Part shown: positions 18,510 to 28,430 of the stretch, in pieces
Layout of the letters: every line of letters starts with the position of its first letter
How positions within the stretch are numbered: position 1 is the first letter of the stretch
Assembly: GCF_000758545.1 (NCBI RefSeq)
Contig: NZ_CP009279.1
Location: 2,170,001-2,234,000, forward strand
Source: Paenibacillus sp. FSL H7-0737
GTDB lineage: Bacteria > Bacillota > Bacilli > Paenibacillales > Paenibacillaceae
Length of the DNA stretch: 64,000 bases
Direction of reading: 5' to 3'
The notes under the pieces: generated by a model
What the model saw: the letters and a program-made list of their open reading frames with translations, nothing else
What the model was told of the DNA's origin: nothing
Database searches by the model: none
Translations under genes and position numbers: made by a program

Positions 18510-19547
18510 ATGAAGAACTTGTTTACCCCTTATGAAATGAAAGATTTGAAATTGAAGAACCGCGTGGTTATGCCTCCAATGTGCCAGTATTCAGTGACTA
18601 ACAAGGACGGAATTGCTACCGATTGGCATTATAATCATTACGTAAGCCGCGCCATTGGAGGAACAGGATTAATTATTATTGAAATGACCGATGTAGAGCC
18701 TGATGGCCGAATTACTGATTTTGACCTTGGCATTTGGTCCGATGAGCAAATACCTGCATTGGCTAGAATTGTTGATGCTTGTCATGCTTATGGGGCAAAA
18801 GTAGGTATTCAAATTGCTCATGCTGGTCGTAAGGCTGAAGATGCAGCAGTTCCTGTATCCTCTTCTGCCGTTCCATTTGATGCTGACTCCAAAACACCAC
18901 GTGCCCTAACGACTGAAGAAGTGAAGGGTATGGTTGAAAAATTCCGGTTAGGCGTGAAGCGTGCGATTCAAGCGGGGTTTGATGTTATCGAGCTTCATGG
19001 TGCGCACGGTTACCTTATTCATCAGTTCCATTCACCATTAACGAATCAAAGAACAGATGAATATGGCCAAGATTTGACCTTGTTTGGTACTGAAATCATT
19101 CGTGCAGCGAAAAGTGAAATGCCTGAAGGAATGCCATTGATCATGCGTATCTCAGCTCAAGAATATGTAGAGGGCGGATACGGCATTAAAGAAAGCTTGG
19201 CATTTAGTAAAGCTTATAAAGAAGCTGGCGCAGATATTTTCCATATTAGTGCAGGTGGTGAAGGTCCTATCGCGGCTGCTGGCAAGCCAGGAACACATGC
19301 GGCGTATCAAGTTCCTTTGGCAAGAGAGATCAAATATGGTTTGAATGTACCGGTGATTGCTGTAGGTAGATTGGATGAACCTGCTCTTGCTAATGCAGTC
19401 ATTGGGAATGAGGAAGCAGATCTTGTTGCAGTTGGTCGGGGGATGCTGAGAAATCCATATTGGACGCTGGAGGCTGGAGTTGAGCTTCAGCAAGACCCTA
19501 GTATTCCTCGGCAGTATGCCTTTGGATTTCCTAGAATTAAAGGCTAA
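18510..19547 (+). CDS. namA: NADPH dehydrogenase of the old yellow enzyme family (YqjM/NamA type)
   Basis: GAGGAGAGA precedes ATG 18510. At 345 residues it has the usual YqjM length. It is an FMN-binding TIM barrel with the class-specific cysteine in VVMPPMCQYSV (about residue 25), the substrate-binding pair H-x-x-H in ELHGAHGYL, the HSPLTNQRTDEYG motif, and C-terminal VGRGMLRNPYW. It reduces activated C=C bonds of enones, quinones, nitroesters and other electrophiles with NADPH. B. subtilis YqjM is induced by oxidative and electrophile stress. The downstream MarR gene is a plausible regulator. Confidence 0.93.
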   Translation: MKNLFTPYEMKDLKLKNRVVMPPMCQYSVTNKDGIATDWHYNHYVSRAIGGTGLIIIEMTDVEPDGRITDFDLGIWSDEQIPALARIVDACHAYGAKVGIQIAHAGRKAEDAAVPVSSSAVPFDADSKTPRALTTEEVKGMVEKFRLGVKRAIQAGFDVIELHGAHGYLIHQFHSPLTNQRTDEYGQDLTLFGTEIIRAAKSEMPEGMPLIMRISAQEYVEGGYGIKESLAFSKAYKEAGADIFHISAGGEGPIAAAGKPGTHAAYQVPLAREIKYGLNVPVIAVGRLDEPALANAVIGNEEADLVAVGRGMLRNPYWTLEAGVELQQDPSIPRQYAFGFPRIKG

Positions 19548-19577
19548 GGACTAACGAAATTAAATGAAATCAGTTGG

Positions 19578-19616
19578 AAAGACCGGCTTCTTGGAGAAAC
19601 GGTCTTTTCTCTTTTT
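19578..19616 (+). terminator. Intrinsic terminator after namA
   Basis: AAAGACCG pairs with CGGTCTTT over a 12-base loop, followed by a T-rich stretch. Confidence 0.75.
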
Positions 19617-19711
19617 TGGATTAAGCTTGGCACAATAGATGTGGAGTGTAGTACTATTATATAGAAGAAAAAATTCATGAATAGTCATACGCTCAGGAGA
19701 TGAAGAGATAG

Positions 19712-20149
19712 ATGGACAAAATTCTTAACAATGACCTTATCGCGAATTGGTTGACGTTAACGCATATACAAATGAATGTGACGAATGAATTAGAAGTTAA
19801 TTTGCAAGCGAATCATGGTTTATCTTTAAAAGAGTTCTACTTGTTATTATTCTTGTCGGAAGCCCCAGAGAAAAAACTGAAACTGCAGAAACTTGAATCG
19901 ATGGTTGGTTTAAGCCAAAGTGCCGTTTCACGTTTAGTTAGCCGGTTTGAAGCCAAGGGCTGCGGAGCTTTAGAGAGAAAAGCATGCGACAGTGATCGCA
20001 GAAGTATTTATACCTCCCTAACCTCCATTGGTGAGGCCAAGCTCATCCGTGCACAAGAAACCTTTAAAGACACGCTAATGAAGGCATTCCCGGAAAAAGA
20101 TGTGGAACAGCTTCTAGCGCAAATGCTTCGTATGAAGCAGCAATCATGA
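19712..20149 (+). CDS. MarR-family transcriptional regulator
   Basis: The 145-residue protein has the MarR layout: a dimerising N-terminal helix, then a winged helix with LSLKEFYLLLFLSEAP, KLQKLESMVGLSQSAVSRLVSRFEAKG (helix-turn-helix) and the wing DSDRRSIYTSLTSIGEAKL, then C-terminal dimer helices. AGGAGA lies 11 bases before ATG 19712. It sits in its own unit between terminators, behind namA, whose promoter has inverted repeats nearby. The ligand is unknown; response to electrophiles would fit the neighbour but is inference. Confidence 0.88.
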   Translation: MDKILNNDLIANWLTLTHIQMNVTNELEVNLQANHGLSLKEFYLLLFLSEAPEKKLKLQKLESMVGLSQSAVSRLVSRFEAKGCGALERKACDSDRRSIYTSLTSIGEAKLIRAQETFKDTLMKAFPEKDVEQLLAQMLRMKQQS

Positions 20150-20159
20150 ATCAGCTCAA

Positions 20160-20217
20160 AAAAACCTCTGTTTAGGTAAATGGATCGTATCTCCATTTCC
20201 CATGCAGAGGTTTTTTT
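20160..20217 (+). terminator. Bidirectional terminator between marR-like gene and hupE-like gene
   Basis: AAAACCTCTG pairs with CAGAGGTTTT over a long loop; both strands end in T runs. It separates two convergent genes. Confidence 0.75.
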
Positions 20218-20239
20218 GCGTGAGACTATAGGGTTTATT

Positions 20240-21397
20240 CTAGAAGAACAATCTCTCCACTAGCCAAAAGGCGCCAAGTGCAGTAATTAACCATGAACCA
20301 TATGCGATAACCGGTTTGTAGAAATTTCTTTTTTGGAGAAAAATAAGTACCGGAAGCAAAACAATAACAATACATAATTGGATAAATTCAATTCCTACAT
20401 TAAAGCTCACCAGATCCACAGCCAAATGTGCTTTTGGCAAGTTCATTTCTTGAAGAATATCTGCAAAGCCAATGCCATGAATGAGTCCGAACAGGAAAGT
20501 TATGAGCGCGCGGAAACGGATTTTTTTACGAAAAATATTCTCAAGCGCTACATAACAAATACTGAGTGCAATTACAGATTCAACAACTCGTGAAGGCAAG
20601 GAGATCCAGCCCAGAACCGCGAGTGTTAACGTAATGCTGTGTGCTAAAGTGAAAGCTGTGATAATTGCAGCATATTGTTTGAGCGTTTGTTTTCTTAATA
20701 GTAGAGCGAATAGGAATAACAAGTGATCATAACCAGTAAGAATATGGTTCATTCCCAGTTTGAAAAAAGAAAACCAATCGGATGAGGACCCAGAATTACC
20801 TGATGAAGACGAATTGGTGGATGATGATAATTGCTGCTCCTGTTGATCCTCTGTTAGCAGCATGGTCCACGTCCGGTCTTTTCCTTGCATTACGGTTTCG
20901 CTAGTCTGATTTCCGTTATGTGCAGTAATTAAATTGACATACGGTGAACTTGTTGCTTGTGAATATAGGCCGTCGTTGATTGCGATGGTTTGTCCAGGCA
21001 CAAAGGCAGGATAGGTAAAATTCCAGGTAAGAACCTCTTTATCCCCTTTTTTATCAAGGAATAGATCTTGAAGCTCTGGAGCTTGCTGTTGATCATTCAT
21101 TTCCAAGATGACGCTATCTTCGATCCATTCTTCTAAACGATGCTTATTGCTCTCAATCTCATTCTCTTCCAATATTCCATTTCCGTTCATATCTACGTTA
21201 TCCATGCTTTCAATAATCGAAATGACGTCCAATGAAAATGAAAAATCGGTCTTGTCCTTATCAAAAGTAACGGTAGTATAACTGGCACTAAGTGGATGTG
21301 CGGAAGCCGTTAGTTGAGAAGAAGTCATAGAAATAAGGAAAATTACAATAAAGATTAATGATTTTAATAGGTTGGAGCGGTTCTTACGAGCTGACAA
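20240..21397 (-). CDS. HupE/UreJ-family membrane protein with extracellular EF-hand-like domain
   Basis: TTG start 21397 has AAGGGGG seven bases upstream and is followed by a signal peptide or membrane anchor (about 1-33, ending SAH). The extracytoplasmic N-terminal domain (34-205) contains DMNGNGILEENE at 69-80, a canonical EF-hand calcium loop pattern. A Ser/Gly linker follows, and about six membrane helices (215-385) with the HupE/UreJ_2 marks FFKLGMNHILTGYDHLLFL and HSITLTLA and FGLIHGIGFA. Histidine-rich helices suggest divalent metal (nickel or cobalt) transport in relatives. No urease or hydrogenase gene lies nearby, so the true role is open. Confidence 0.8.
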   Translation of the reverse strand: MSARKNRSNLLKSLIFIVIFLISMTSSQLTASAHPLSASYTTVTFDKDKTDFSFSLDVISIIESMDNVDMNGNGILEENEIESNKHRLEEWIEDSVILEMNDQQQAPELQDLFLDKKGDKEVLTWNFTYPAFVPGQTIAINDGLYSQATSSPYVNLITAHNGNQTSETVMQGKDRTWTMLLTEDQQEQQLSSSTNSSSSGNSGSSSDWFSFFKLGMNHILTGYDHLLFLFALLLRKQTLKQYAAIITAFTLAHSITLTLAVLGWISLPSRVVESVIALSICYVALENIFRKKIRFRALITFLFGLIHGIGFADILQEMNLPKAHLAVDLVSFNVGIEFIQLCIVIVLLPVLIFLQKRNFYKPVIAYGSWLITALGAFWLVERLFF

Positions 21398-21652
21398 AGT
21401 TGTTCCCCCTTGAAGATAAATATGTATTAAATGATGTTATTACAGTTGATCATAATCTTAAATTGTCATTGGAGTGTTAACTGAAAAGATAAAATAAGGG
21501 TTGTATGAGCGAATATTTTAAATAAAAACTAAAAATTCTAATATTTTTTTAATTAAATTTTACAAAACGAAATAAAACAATAACAACTCGTTTACAAAGC
21601 AGGTTTATGATGAAAATATAGCTGACATGTTATACGAGGAGGAATTTTGTTC

Positions 21653-24600
21653 ATGAGTTTGAAGTTTGAGAAAGTGAAAAAACGGACAAGTTTAGCATTA
21701 GCTGTATTGCTGTTCTTGTCTATGATTCCGCAAGGATTGCTATTGCCTAAGGTTGCAGGAGCTGCTTCTGCGCATGTAGTAATCAGCCAAGTATTTGGTG
21801 GGGGAGGGAATAACGGGGCTCCATATTCCTATGATTTTATAGAGCTGTATAACCCAACTGACGATGATGTGGATCTGAATAATTATGCTGTTCAGTATGC
21901 TTCCAAGGCGGGGGCATTTACGGCTGTTACATCAGGGACCGTAAGTATGACACCACTCACGGGTAAAGTTATTAAATCACATGGATTTTTATTAATTCAG
22001 GGTGCAAAGGGAGCTAATGCTCCGGCAGACCTTCCTGTTCAAGCTGATGTGATTGGAAATATTAATTTATCAGGAACTGAAGGAAAGGTTGCACTTACAA
22101 GCATACAGGCTGCCATTTCAGGGATTTCAGATCCTAGTGTGGTTGACTTTCTAGGCTTCGGTGGTGCCAACGAGTCAGAAGGAACTAAATTATCGGCTCT
22201 AAGCAATTCTACCAGTGCACAACGGAGATCAGAGGATGGAAGTAACACTGGACCAGGTAAAGGTGCTGGATTAGATACAGATAACAACAGTACGGATTTC
22301 GTTGTGGGGCCTGTCCTTGCTCCAAGAAACTCTGCTACACCAGCTATTGTGATTACCAAAAGCTCACAACCGCTTGGGCAGAACATTCAATTCACTAATG
22401 AAGGTACATTGGGTATGGTCACAGGAAATATTGCGTCTGTTACAGCAGACACTTACGTATCCTTGTATCTTAATGATCCAAGTACAGGTTCAGTTGCGGT
22501 CACGAATGCTGTTTATGCAGATGCGTCAGGGGCATTTAACAATTTAACCTTTGATAATACTGGCGGCAGTACACAAGTTTACCTAACGGCTAAAGATCTA
22601 GATAAAAGTGCAAGTAGTCCTGTAGTTATTCGTTTGGCTGTGCCGAGTGCAGCTCTTAATCCGGACAAGCTTAACTATTATCTTGATTCCCAAGGTGGAG
22701 GTAGAATTGTAGGGGCTGCAGGTGCTGCTGTTCCTAATTCAACAATCTACAGCTACAATAGCTCCACAACTGGAAGCCGTAACTCCAATACAACAGATGG
22801 AAAAGACTATGTTGTTGCTGGAGCAGATGGATCGTTCACCTTTACTTTCACAGGTGGTATGGATGATGTTTATGTATCACAGTTGACCGTAACCTCTAAT
22901 GGTAGAAATTTGGAGGGTCCTCGAACTGTAGTTACTAAAGAAGACACATCGGTTATTACACCGATCAGCACGATACACACAAATGATAGCAACGGTAAAT
23001 CGGATAAAATTAATCAAGTGTTTACGATTCAAGGTGTAGTCATTGGTAATAATGAATTGACAGCAAGCAATACCTTCTATATGCAAGATGCTACAGGAGG
23101 AATCGCGGTCTTTGGAACCCTTCCAACGGGTGTTACAGTAACACAAGGTGATTTAGTTACAGTCACAGGTGCGATTCAATTTTATAATGGCTTAACAGAA
23201 ATAACCCCTACGAAAGTTGTGAAGAATGGAAAAGCCGCGCTTCCTATTCCTACAGAATCTACTTTGTTAGATTTAATCAATTACACAAAGGCAGAACCAC
23301 TGGAAGGCACATTAGTTCAATTCACAGGTAAAATCACTAACATTCCAGCGATGGCTGGGAATGGTTATAACATTACCGTTGCAGAGACTGTAACGAACAA
23401 AACGATTACGGTTCGTGTTACTACAGCTAGTGGAATTGATGTTCCGACGAAGCTGGAGAAGGATTTAACCTACACATTTACCGGGATATTCAGTCAGTAT
23501 GTGTCAGGTACTACTTTTAAGAGTGGGTATCAGGTATTTCCTAGATCCATCGAAGATGTAAAAGAAGTTAAAGAGCTTGCACTTACACATCAAGCGATTA
23601 CACAGGCTTATGCTAATGCGGATATTCAATTTGCCGCTAAAGCTAAAAATGCTGATTCTGTAATTATTCACTACAGAACCATTGGTGGGGTATATGCTTC
23701 ATTACCTATGAGTACTACTGATGGCAGCAGCTATACAGCACATTTGAATTCTAGCTTTGTTGCTTCAGGTAATAGTTTTGAGTATTACATAGAGGCTAAG
23801 ATGGGTGAAGTCACTAAGCAGTCGGGTACACCGGATGCACCCTTTAAGGTTTCTGTAGTTGAGGATACATTTGCACCTGAGTTTTTCGAAGAGACTCCAA
23901 TGTCAGGTACGAGGATTGAAGATAGACAGCCAGTAATTTCTGTAAAATATGATGAACCGAGCGGTTTGGATGCATCCACTTTAGTGGTCAAGCTGGATGG
24001 AAATACTGTTCCGGCTACCATTAACGGAGATATCATCATGATTACCAATAGCAGCGAACTTGCGATTAGTGATCATACGGTTGTCGTGAATGTTAGTGAT
24101 AACAAGCATAATGCGGGAACGTATAAATGGACTTTTACAATTACACCTATCTTTACAGGCGGTAACCACTATCGTGGAACCACTCATAATCACACGAATA
24201 TTTCACATGATGCTGCGGGTACGCCTGAAGATGCATTGAAGGCAGCCGAAGCACATAACTATGATTTTTTCGCTTTTTCAGATCATTCGCATGATATTGA
24301 TGCCGCGATGGTAGGCTCGGATACCGTAGATCATAAAGGTCAACCGGAACGTACGGGTGGAGAAGACTGGAAATTAACGAAGGATCTAGCGAAGCAATAC
24401 ACTAAAAATGATAGCTTTGTTGTATTCCCAGCGTTTGAAATGACTTCAACTACTTGGGGTCATTCCAACGTATTTGGAACCGACAATTTTATTGATCGTA
24501 AACAAAACTCCGGTCAATATCAAGATTTGAGTAAGTATTATGCATGGGTATTGACGTATGACGATATCGTGGCGCAGTTCAATCATCCCGATATGTCAGC

Positions 24601-27600
24601 GAACGCTTTTAATAATTTCGCACCTTATGACAAAAATGTTGATAAATTGTTCACCATGTTTGAGGTGGGTAATGGATCAGGTCATTATGGCTATGCGAAT
24701 GCAGAAAGTAAATACTTCAAAGCACTAGATTTGGGATGGCATGTAGCCCCAACTTATGGTGAAGATAACCATGATGGTACATGGGGTCAGACCAATGCGA
24801 GAACAGTAATCGTATCCGATGATTTGTCGCAGGAATCTTTGCTGCAGTCGATGCGCAATATGCGCGTGTACATGAGTGAAGATCCAAACTTTACATTAGA
24901 TGTTCTTGCGAATGGCAGTTACATGGGAGCAACAGTGAAGGGCAATACCCTTAACTTCTCAATAGCAGGGAAAGATGATGTTGTTGAAGAGAAGAGCAAG
25001 CCTGAATATAGTTACCTCAGCAGTTCATATAAATCAGACGATCGTGTTGCTAAGGTAGAATTGATCACGAATGGCAACAAAATTATCCAAACAGCAAAAC
25101 CAATGACTAAAGATTTCACTTGGAGTCCTTCTGTTGAAGTAACAGGCGGTCAACAATGGTTCGTTGTAAAGGTAACACAAATGGACGGAGAGCAAATTTA
25201 TTCCGCTCCAATCTGGTCACAAGATGTAACTACAGACATTAAGATTAGCGGTATTAATATTGTAGGCAACAGCTTGGTTTCCGGTAGTCCGACTACCTTG
25301 GAAGCGGGATTAACTAACCTTGGATCACAGGATCTAAGTAATCTTAAGGTTCACTTTTATTATGATGTTGTTGACTCCGCTCATTTGATTAACGAAGTTG
25401 TAGTTCCTTCCGTATTATCTAAGGGTACAGCAACTGCTCAAGTGTTATGGTCCAATCCAGTTCAAGGCAATCATAAATTAATTGCAGTAGTAGATGCGCC
25501 GCCTGGCGATTCACCGGATGATAACCAGTTCGAGTTGGAAGTGGCCATTAAGGCTTCCTTGGGAATTAAAGTATTGATCGATGCCTCACATAAAAATGAG
25601 AACACATCAACCGATGGAAGTACGTATAAAGACAATCTGAAAAGTTTCACCACACAGCTTCGGCAGGAAGGATACACTGTCGTAGAGAACACTGGAGCTA
25701 TCACAGATACAACATTGACGGATGTAAGTGTACTAATGTTTACACATCCTTCGGCGGCTGTGACTGATGCTGAAAGCACGGCGATAAAAGATTTTGTAGC
25801 GCGCGGAGGTTCATTGTTCTTAACAGAGAAGAGTAATAATGGTAGTTCAAGACCTACCATCAGTAATGATCTACTAGCAAAGATTGGATCTACGATTCAG
25901 GTCAGTAATGACGGTATTTTTGATACAAGTCCTGAAGGTAACTTCTGGTCTCAACCTGTAGGAACGAACACATATACGGTTAGATTACATCCAGGATTAG
26001 TGAAAAACTATATTACAGACCGGGCATTGACCGTTGAGTATTACAGTGGGGCCAGCTTGGAAAAAGTCGGACATCAAGCACTAGCAGATACGGATAAAGT
26101 AACCATCCTTGTATCAGGTAATGAAACGACATACCAAGATAAGATCGCTGCCGGCGGATACGTTTATGATATTATCGATGACGGTATTGGTGGCTCGGCA
26201 ATTCCTGCAATTGCTTCAGAAGAAGTAGGGAAAGGGCGCATTATTGTCTCCGGTATGAACTTTGTGAATGATAAGCAATTGGATGAATCTTATAATCCTA
26301 AAGGCAATAATGAACTTGGATTGAATTCTATCAATTGGCTAGCTCACAGAGAAACGAAGATCGACACTATTGCTAGCCTTAAGACACAACCAGAAGGAAC
26401 AGCTGGAGTAGTTGAGGGAACAGTCGTTACGGGCTCGGACATCTTCTTCGATGCGTTCTATGTTCAGGATGCTTCCGGTGGGATTATGGCCTTTAAAGAA
26501 GTTCCTGAGAAGAGTTTGGTTGAAGGGGATACCGTACGAATTTACGGAAAAACGAAACTATTCGAGAATAACTATGAACTTGAATTTGATTCGTTCGCGA
26601 TGGACGTAATTAAAACAGGACATACGGATCCGGTACAACCACTTATATTAACTACAGCACAGGCTAATTTGGATAGTAATCAAGGGCTGTTAGTAAAAGT
26701 GACGGGGAAGGTTCGTTCACAATTCGATGAGAACTCCTATGTTATTGATGATGGCTCAGGTCCAATTCTGGTCTTTGCCGATGGGTATATCGTGAAACAG
26801 AGTGGTCCTGTTCCGGTATTGGCAATCGGTGACACTTTTGTAGCCGTGGGGGTTACCGGCAAGAATACGGAAGGAACTCGTATCCGGGTACGGGATACTA
26901 AGGAATTGGCTAAAGGTACAGATGAACCAACACCTACGGCAACGACAGCAACGCCAACGCCGGCAGCAACAGCGACAGCAACGCCAACAGTGACACCAAC
27001 GTCGACAGTAACACCAACGCCGACAGCAACAGCAACATCAACAGCAACAGCAACGCCGGTGGTAACACCATCTCCATCAGCAGATCCAACATCACTAGTT
27101 TCAGTGTCGACACCGAAACCGACGTCAACACCAGTGCCAGCAGATCATTCGGCATTATTGGATAACAGTAAGATATCCGTGACCACTGAAGTGGGTAAGG
27201 ATGGCGTGACATACGATAAAGTATCTGTCGATGCCAATTCACTTACTAAAGCTCTTCAAGCGCATGCACAAGCAGTTCTAGGAGTTCAGGTTTCCACAAA
27301 TCCGATTAAAATCGAACTGCCTTTACAGGCATTTGCACCAACGGACGGTTCTAGAAAAGGATCTAGTCTACTGATTCAGAATAACGGCTACTTCTATAAT
27401 CTTCCTTCTAGTGTGATTCCTTCGGCAGAGTTGATTAGTAGTCTAGGTGTGGATATGAAAGATATTACGATTACGATTGTGATTTCAAAAGTGGATGATC
27501 AATTAGCTAGTCTTATCAATCAAGCAGCGAATCGAAAGAATGCCAGCTCGATAAGCCAGGCGTTGAAGTTTGAAATTACCGCAGAGGGTAATGGCAAGAT

Positions 27601-28375
27601 GATAAAGATTAATAACTTTGGTACGTATTATGTATCTAGGGCCATTAATCTGAATACAGTACTTGATCCACGAGTCAGTACGGGAGTCCGTTATGATGAA
27701 GCAACTGGTGAGCTTGTATTCGTACCGACATTCTTTACGGTAAAAGGCAATGAAACCGTAGCAGAGATGAAACGAAATGGAAACAGCACCTACACAGTTA
27801 TCCACTCTGATGTTACGTTTAATGATATTAAAGGTCATTGGGCGCAGAGCGATATCGAGCTTCTTGCATCTAAATTAATTGTTAAGGGTGAAACCTCTAC
27901 ACGTTTTGCACCTGAGCAGCAAATTACAAGAGCGGAGTTCGCAGCTTTACTAGTACGGTCACTTGGGCTGGATGCTCAAGGGACAACGGTGAAGTTCAAG
28001 GATGTGAAGGCGAGTGATTGGTTCTATGGCGCTGTTGCCGCGGCAACAGATGCGAAGATTGTAAATGGGCTTGAAGATAACAGCTTCCACCCATTAGCAC
28101 CGATCAGCCGTGAAGAAATGGCAGTGATGACGCTTCGTGCACTGACCTATGCAGGCTATACTTCATCTGCAGCGAACCCAAGTAATGTTTTAGCTTCTTA
28201 TAAAGATAAAGGATCTATTGGAAGCTGGGCTGAAGCATCTGTCTCCGAATTAATCGCTAACCAGGTTATGAATGGGATGACAGAGACTACCTTCGCTCCT
28301 AAAGCGTTGGCAACTCGTGCACAAGCGGTTAAGATTCTTAAACAATCTCTACAATCCATTAAATTCATAAACTAA
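21653..28375 (+). CDS. Giant S-layer-anchored protein: lamin-tail, OB-fold, PHP/CehA-type metallohydrolase, amidotransferase-like, SLH
   Basis: ATG 21653 is ten bases from GAGGAGG; TTG 21647 is too close. Signal peptide 1-36 (GAASA). Domains: lamin-tail domain about 40-200; beta-rich region; YhcR-type OB-fold about 440-530; beta-sandwich about 650-835; PHP metallohydrolase about 840-1110 with HNHTN (845-847), FSDHSHD (near 878), PAFEMT, FNHPD and YGEDNHD; CARDB-like domain about 1195-1295; amidotransferase/DUF4350-like domain about 1302-1560 (LIDASH, ARGGSLFLTE); a second OB-fold pair about 1575-1750; Thr/Pro linker 1757-1831; three SLH domains about 2060-2240. This is probably a wall-bound phosphoesterase, and the lamin-tail and OB domains suggest nucleic acid as substrate. 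That last step is inference. Confidence 0.85.
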   Translation: MSLKFEKVKKRTSLALAVLLFLSMIPQGLLLPKVAGAASAHVVISQVFGGGGNNGAPYSYDFIELYNPTDDDVDLNNYAVQYASKAGAFTAVTSGTVSMTPLTGKVIKSHGFLLIQGAKGANAPADLPVQADVIGNINLSGTEGKVALTSIQAAISGISDPSVVDFLGFGGANESEGTKLSALSNSTSAQRRSEDGSNTGPGKGAGLDTDNNSTDFVVGPVLAPRNSATPAIVITKSSQPLGQNIQFTNEGTLGMVTGNIASVTADTYVSLYLNDPSTGSVAVTNAVYADASGAFNNLTFDNTGGSTQVYLTAKDLDKSASSPVVIRLAVPSAALNPDKLNYYLDSQGGGRIVGAAGAAVPNSTIYSYNSSTTGSRNSNTTDGKDYVVAGADGSFTFTFTGGMDDVYVSQLTVTSNGRNLEGPRTVVTKEDTSVITPISTIHTNDSNGKSDKINQVFTIQGVVIGNNELTASNTFYMQDATGGIAVFGTLPTGVTVTQGDLVTVTGAIQFYNGLTEITPTKVVKNGKAALPIPTESTLLDLINYTKAEPLEGTLVQFTGKITNIPAMAGNGYNITVAETVTNKTITVRVTTASGIDVPTKLEKDLTYTFTGIFSQYVSGTTFKSGYQVFPRSIEDVKEVKELALTHQAITQAYANADIQFAAKAKNADSVIIHYRTIGGVYASLPMSTTDGSSYTAHLNSSFVASGNSFEYYIEAKMGEVTKQSGTPDAPFKVSVVEDTFAPEFFEETPMSGTRIEDRQPVISVKYDEPSGLDASTLVVKLDGNTVPATINGDIIMITNSSELAISDHTVVVNVSDNKHNAGTYKWTFTITPIFTGGNHYRGTTHNHTNISHDAAGTPEDALKAAEAHNYDFFAFSDHSHDIDAAMVGSDTVDHKGQPERTGGEDWKLTKDLAKQYTKNDSFVVFPAFEMTSTTWGHSNVFGTDNFIDRKQNSGQYQDLSKYYAWVLTYDDIVAQFNHPDMSANAFNNFAPYDKNVDKLFTMFEVGNGSGHYGYANAESKYFKALDLGWHVAPTYGEDNHDGTWGQTNARTVIVSDDLSQESLLQSMRNMRVYMSEDPNFTLDVLANGSYMGATVKGNTLNFSIAGKDDVVEEKSKPEYSYLSSSYKSDDRVAKVELITNGNKIIQTAKPMTKDFTWSPSVEVTGGQQWFVVKVTQMDGEQIYSAPIWSQDVTTDIKISGINIVGNSLVSGSPTTLEAGLTNLGSQDLSNLKVHFYYDVVDSAHLINEVVVPSVLSKGTATAQVLWSNPVQGNHKLIAVVDAPPGDSPDDNQFELEVAIKASLGIKVLIDASHKNENTSTDGSTYKDNLKSFTTQLRQEGYTVVENTGAITDTTLTDVSVLMFTHPSAAVTDAESTAIKDFVARGGSLFLTEKSNNGSSRPTISNDLLAKIGSTIQVSNDGIFDTSPEGNFWSQPVGTNTYTVRLHPGLVKNYITDRALTVEYYSGASLEKVGHQALADTDKVTILVSGNETTYQDKIAAGGYVYDIIDDGIGGSAIPAIASEEVGKGRIIVSGMNFVNDKQLDESYNPKGNNELGLNSINWLAHRETKIDTIASLKTQPEGTAGVVEGTVVTGSDIFFDAFYVQDASGGIMAFKEVPEKSLVEGDTVRIYGKTKLFENNYELEFDSFAMDVIKTGHTDPVQPLILTTAQANLDSNQGLLVKVTGKVRSQFDENSYVIDDGSGPILVFADGYIVKQSGPVPVLAIGDTFVAVGVTGKNTEGTRIRVRDTKELAKGTDEPTPTATTATPTPAATATATPTVTPTSTVTPTPTATATSTATATPVVTPSPSADPTSLVSVSTPKPTSTPVPADHSALLDNSKISVTTEVGKDGVTYDKVSVDANSLTKALQAHAQAVLGVQVSTNPIKIELPLQAFAPTDGSRKGSSLLIQNNGYFYNLPSSVIPSAELISSLGVDMKDITITIVISKVDDQLASLINQAANRKNASSISQALKFEITAEGNGKMIKINNFGTYYVSRAINLNTVLDPRVSTGVRYDEATGELVFVPTFFTVKGNETVAEMKRNGNSTYTVIHSDVTFNDIKGHWAQSDIELLASKLIVKGETSTRFAPEQQITRAEFAALLVRSLGLDAQGTTVKFKDVKASDWFYGAVAAATDAKIVNGLEDNSFHPLAPISREEMAVMTLRALTYAGYTSSAANPSNVLASYKDKGSIGSWAEASVSELIANQVMNGMTETTFAPKALATRAQAVKILKQSLQSIKFIN

Positions 28376-28383
28376 TTGGAACT

Positions 28384-28425
28384 AAAGAAAGAGCTGCCTG
28401 AGATTATTCAGGCAGCTCTTTCTTA
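28384..28425 (+). terminator. Strong bidirectional terminator
   Basis: A 17-bp stem AAGAAAGAGCTGCCTGA pairs with its complement over about six bases. It lies between the SLH gene and the convergent acetyltransferase. Confidence 0.9.
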
Positions 28426-28430
28426 TACCA

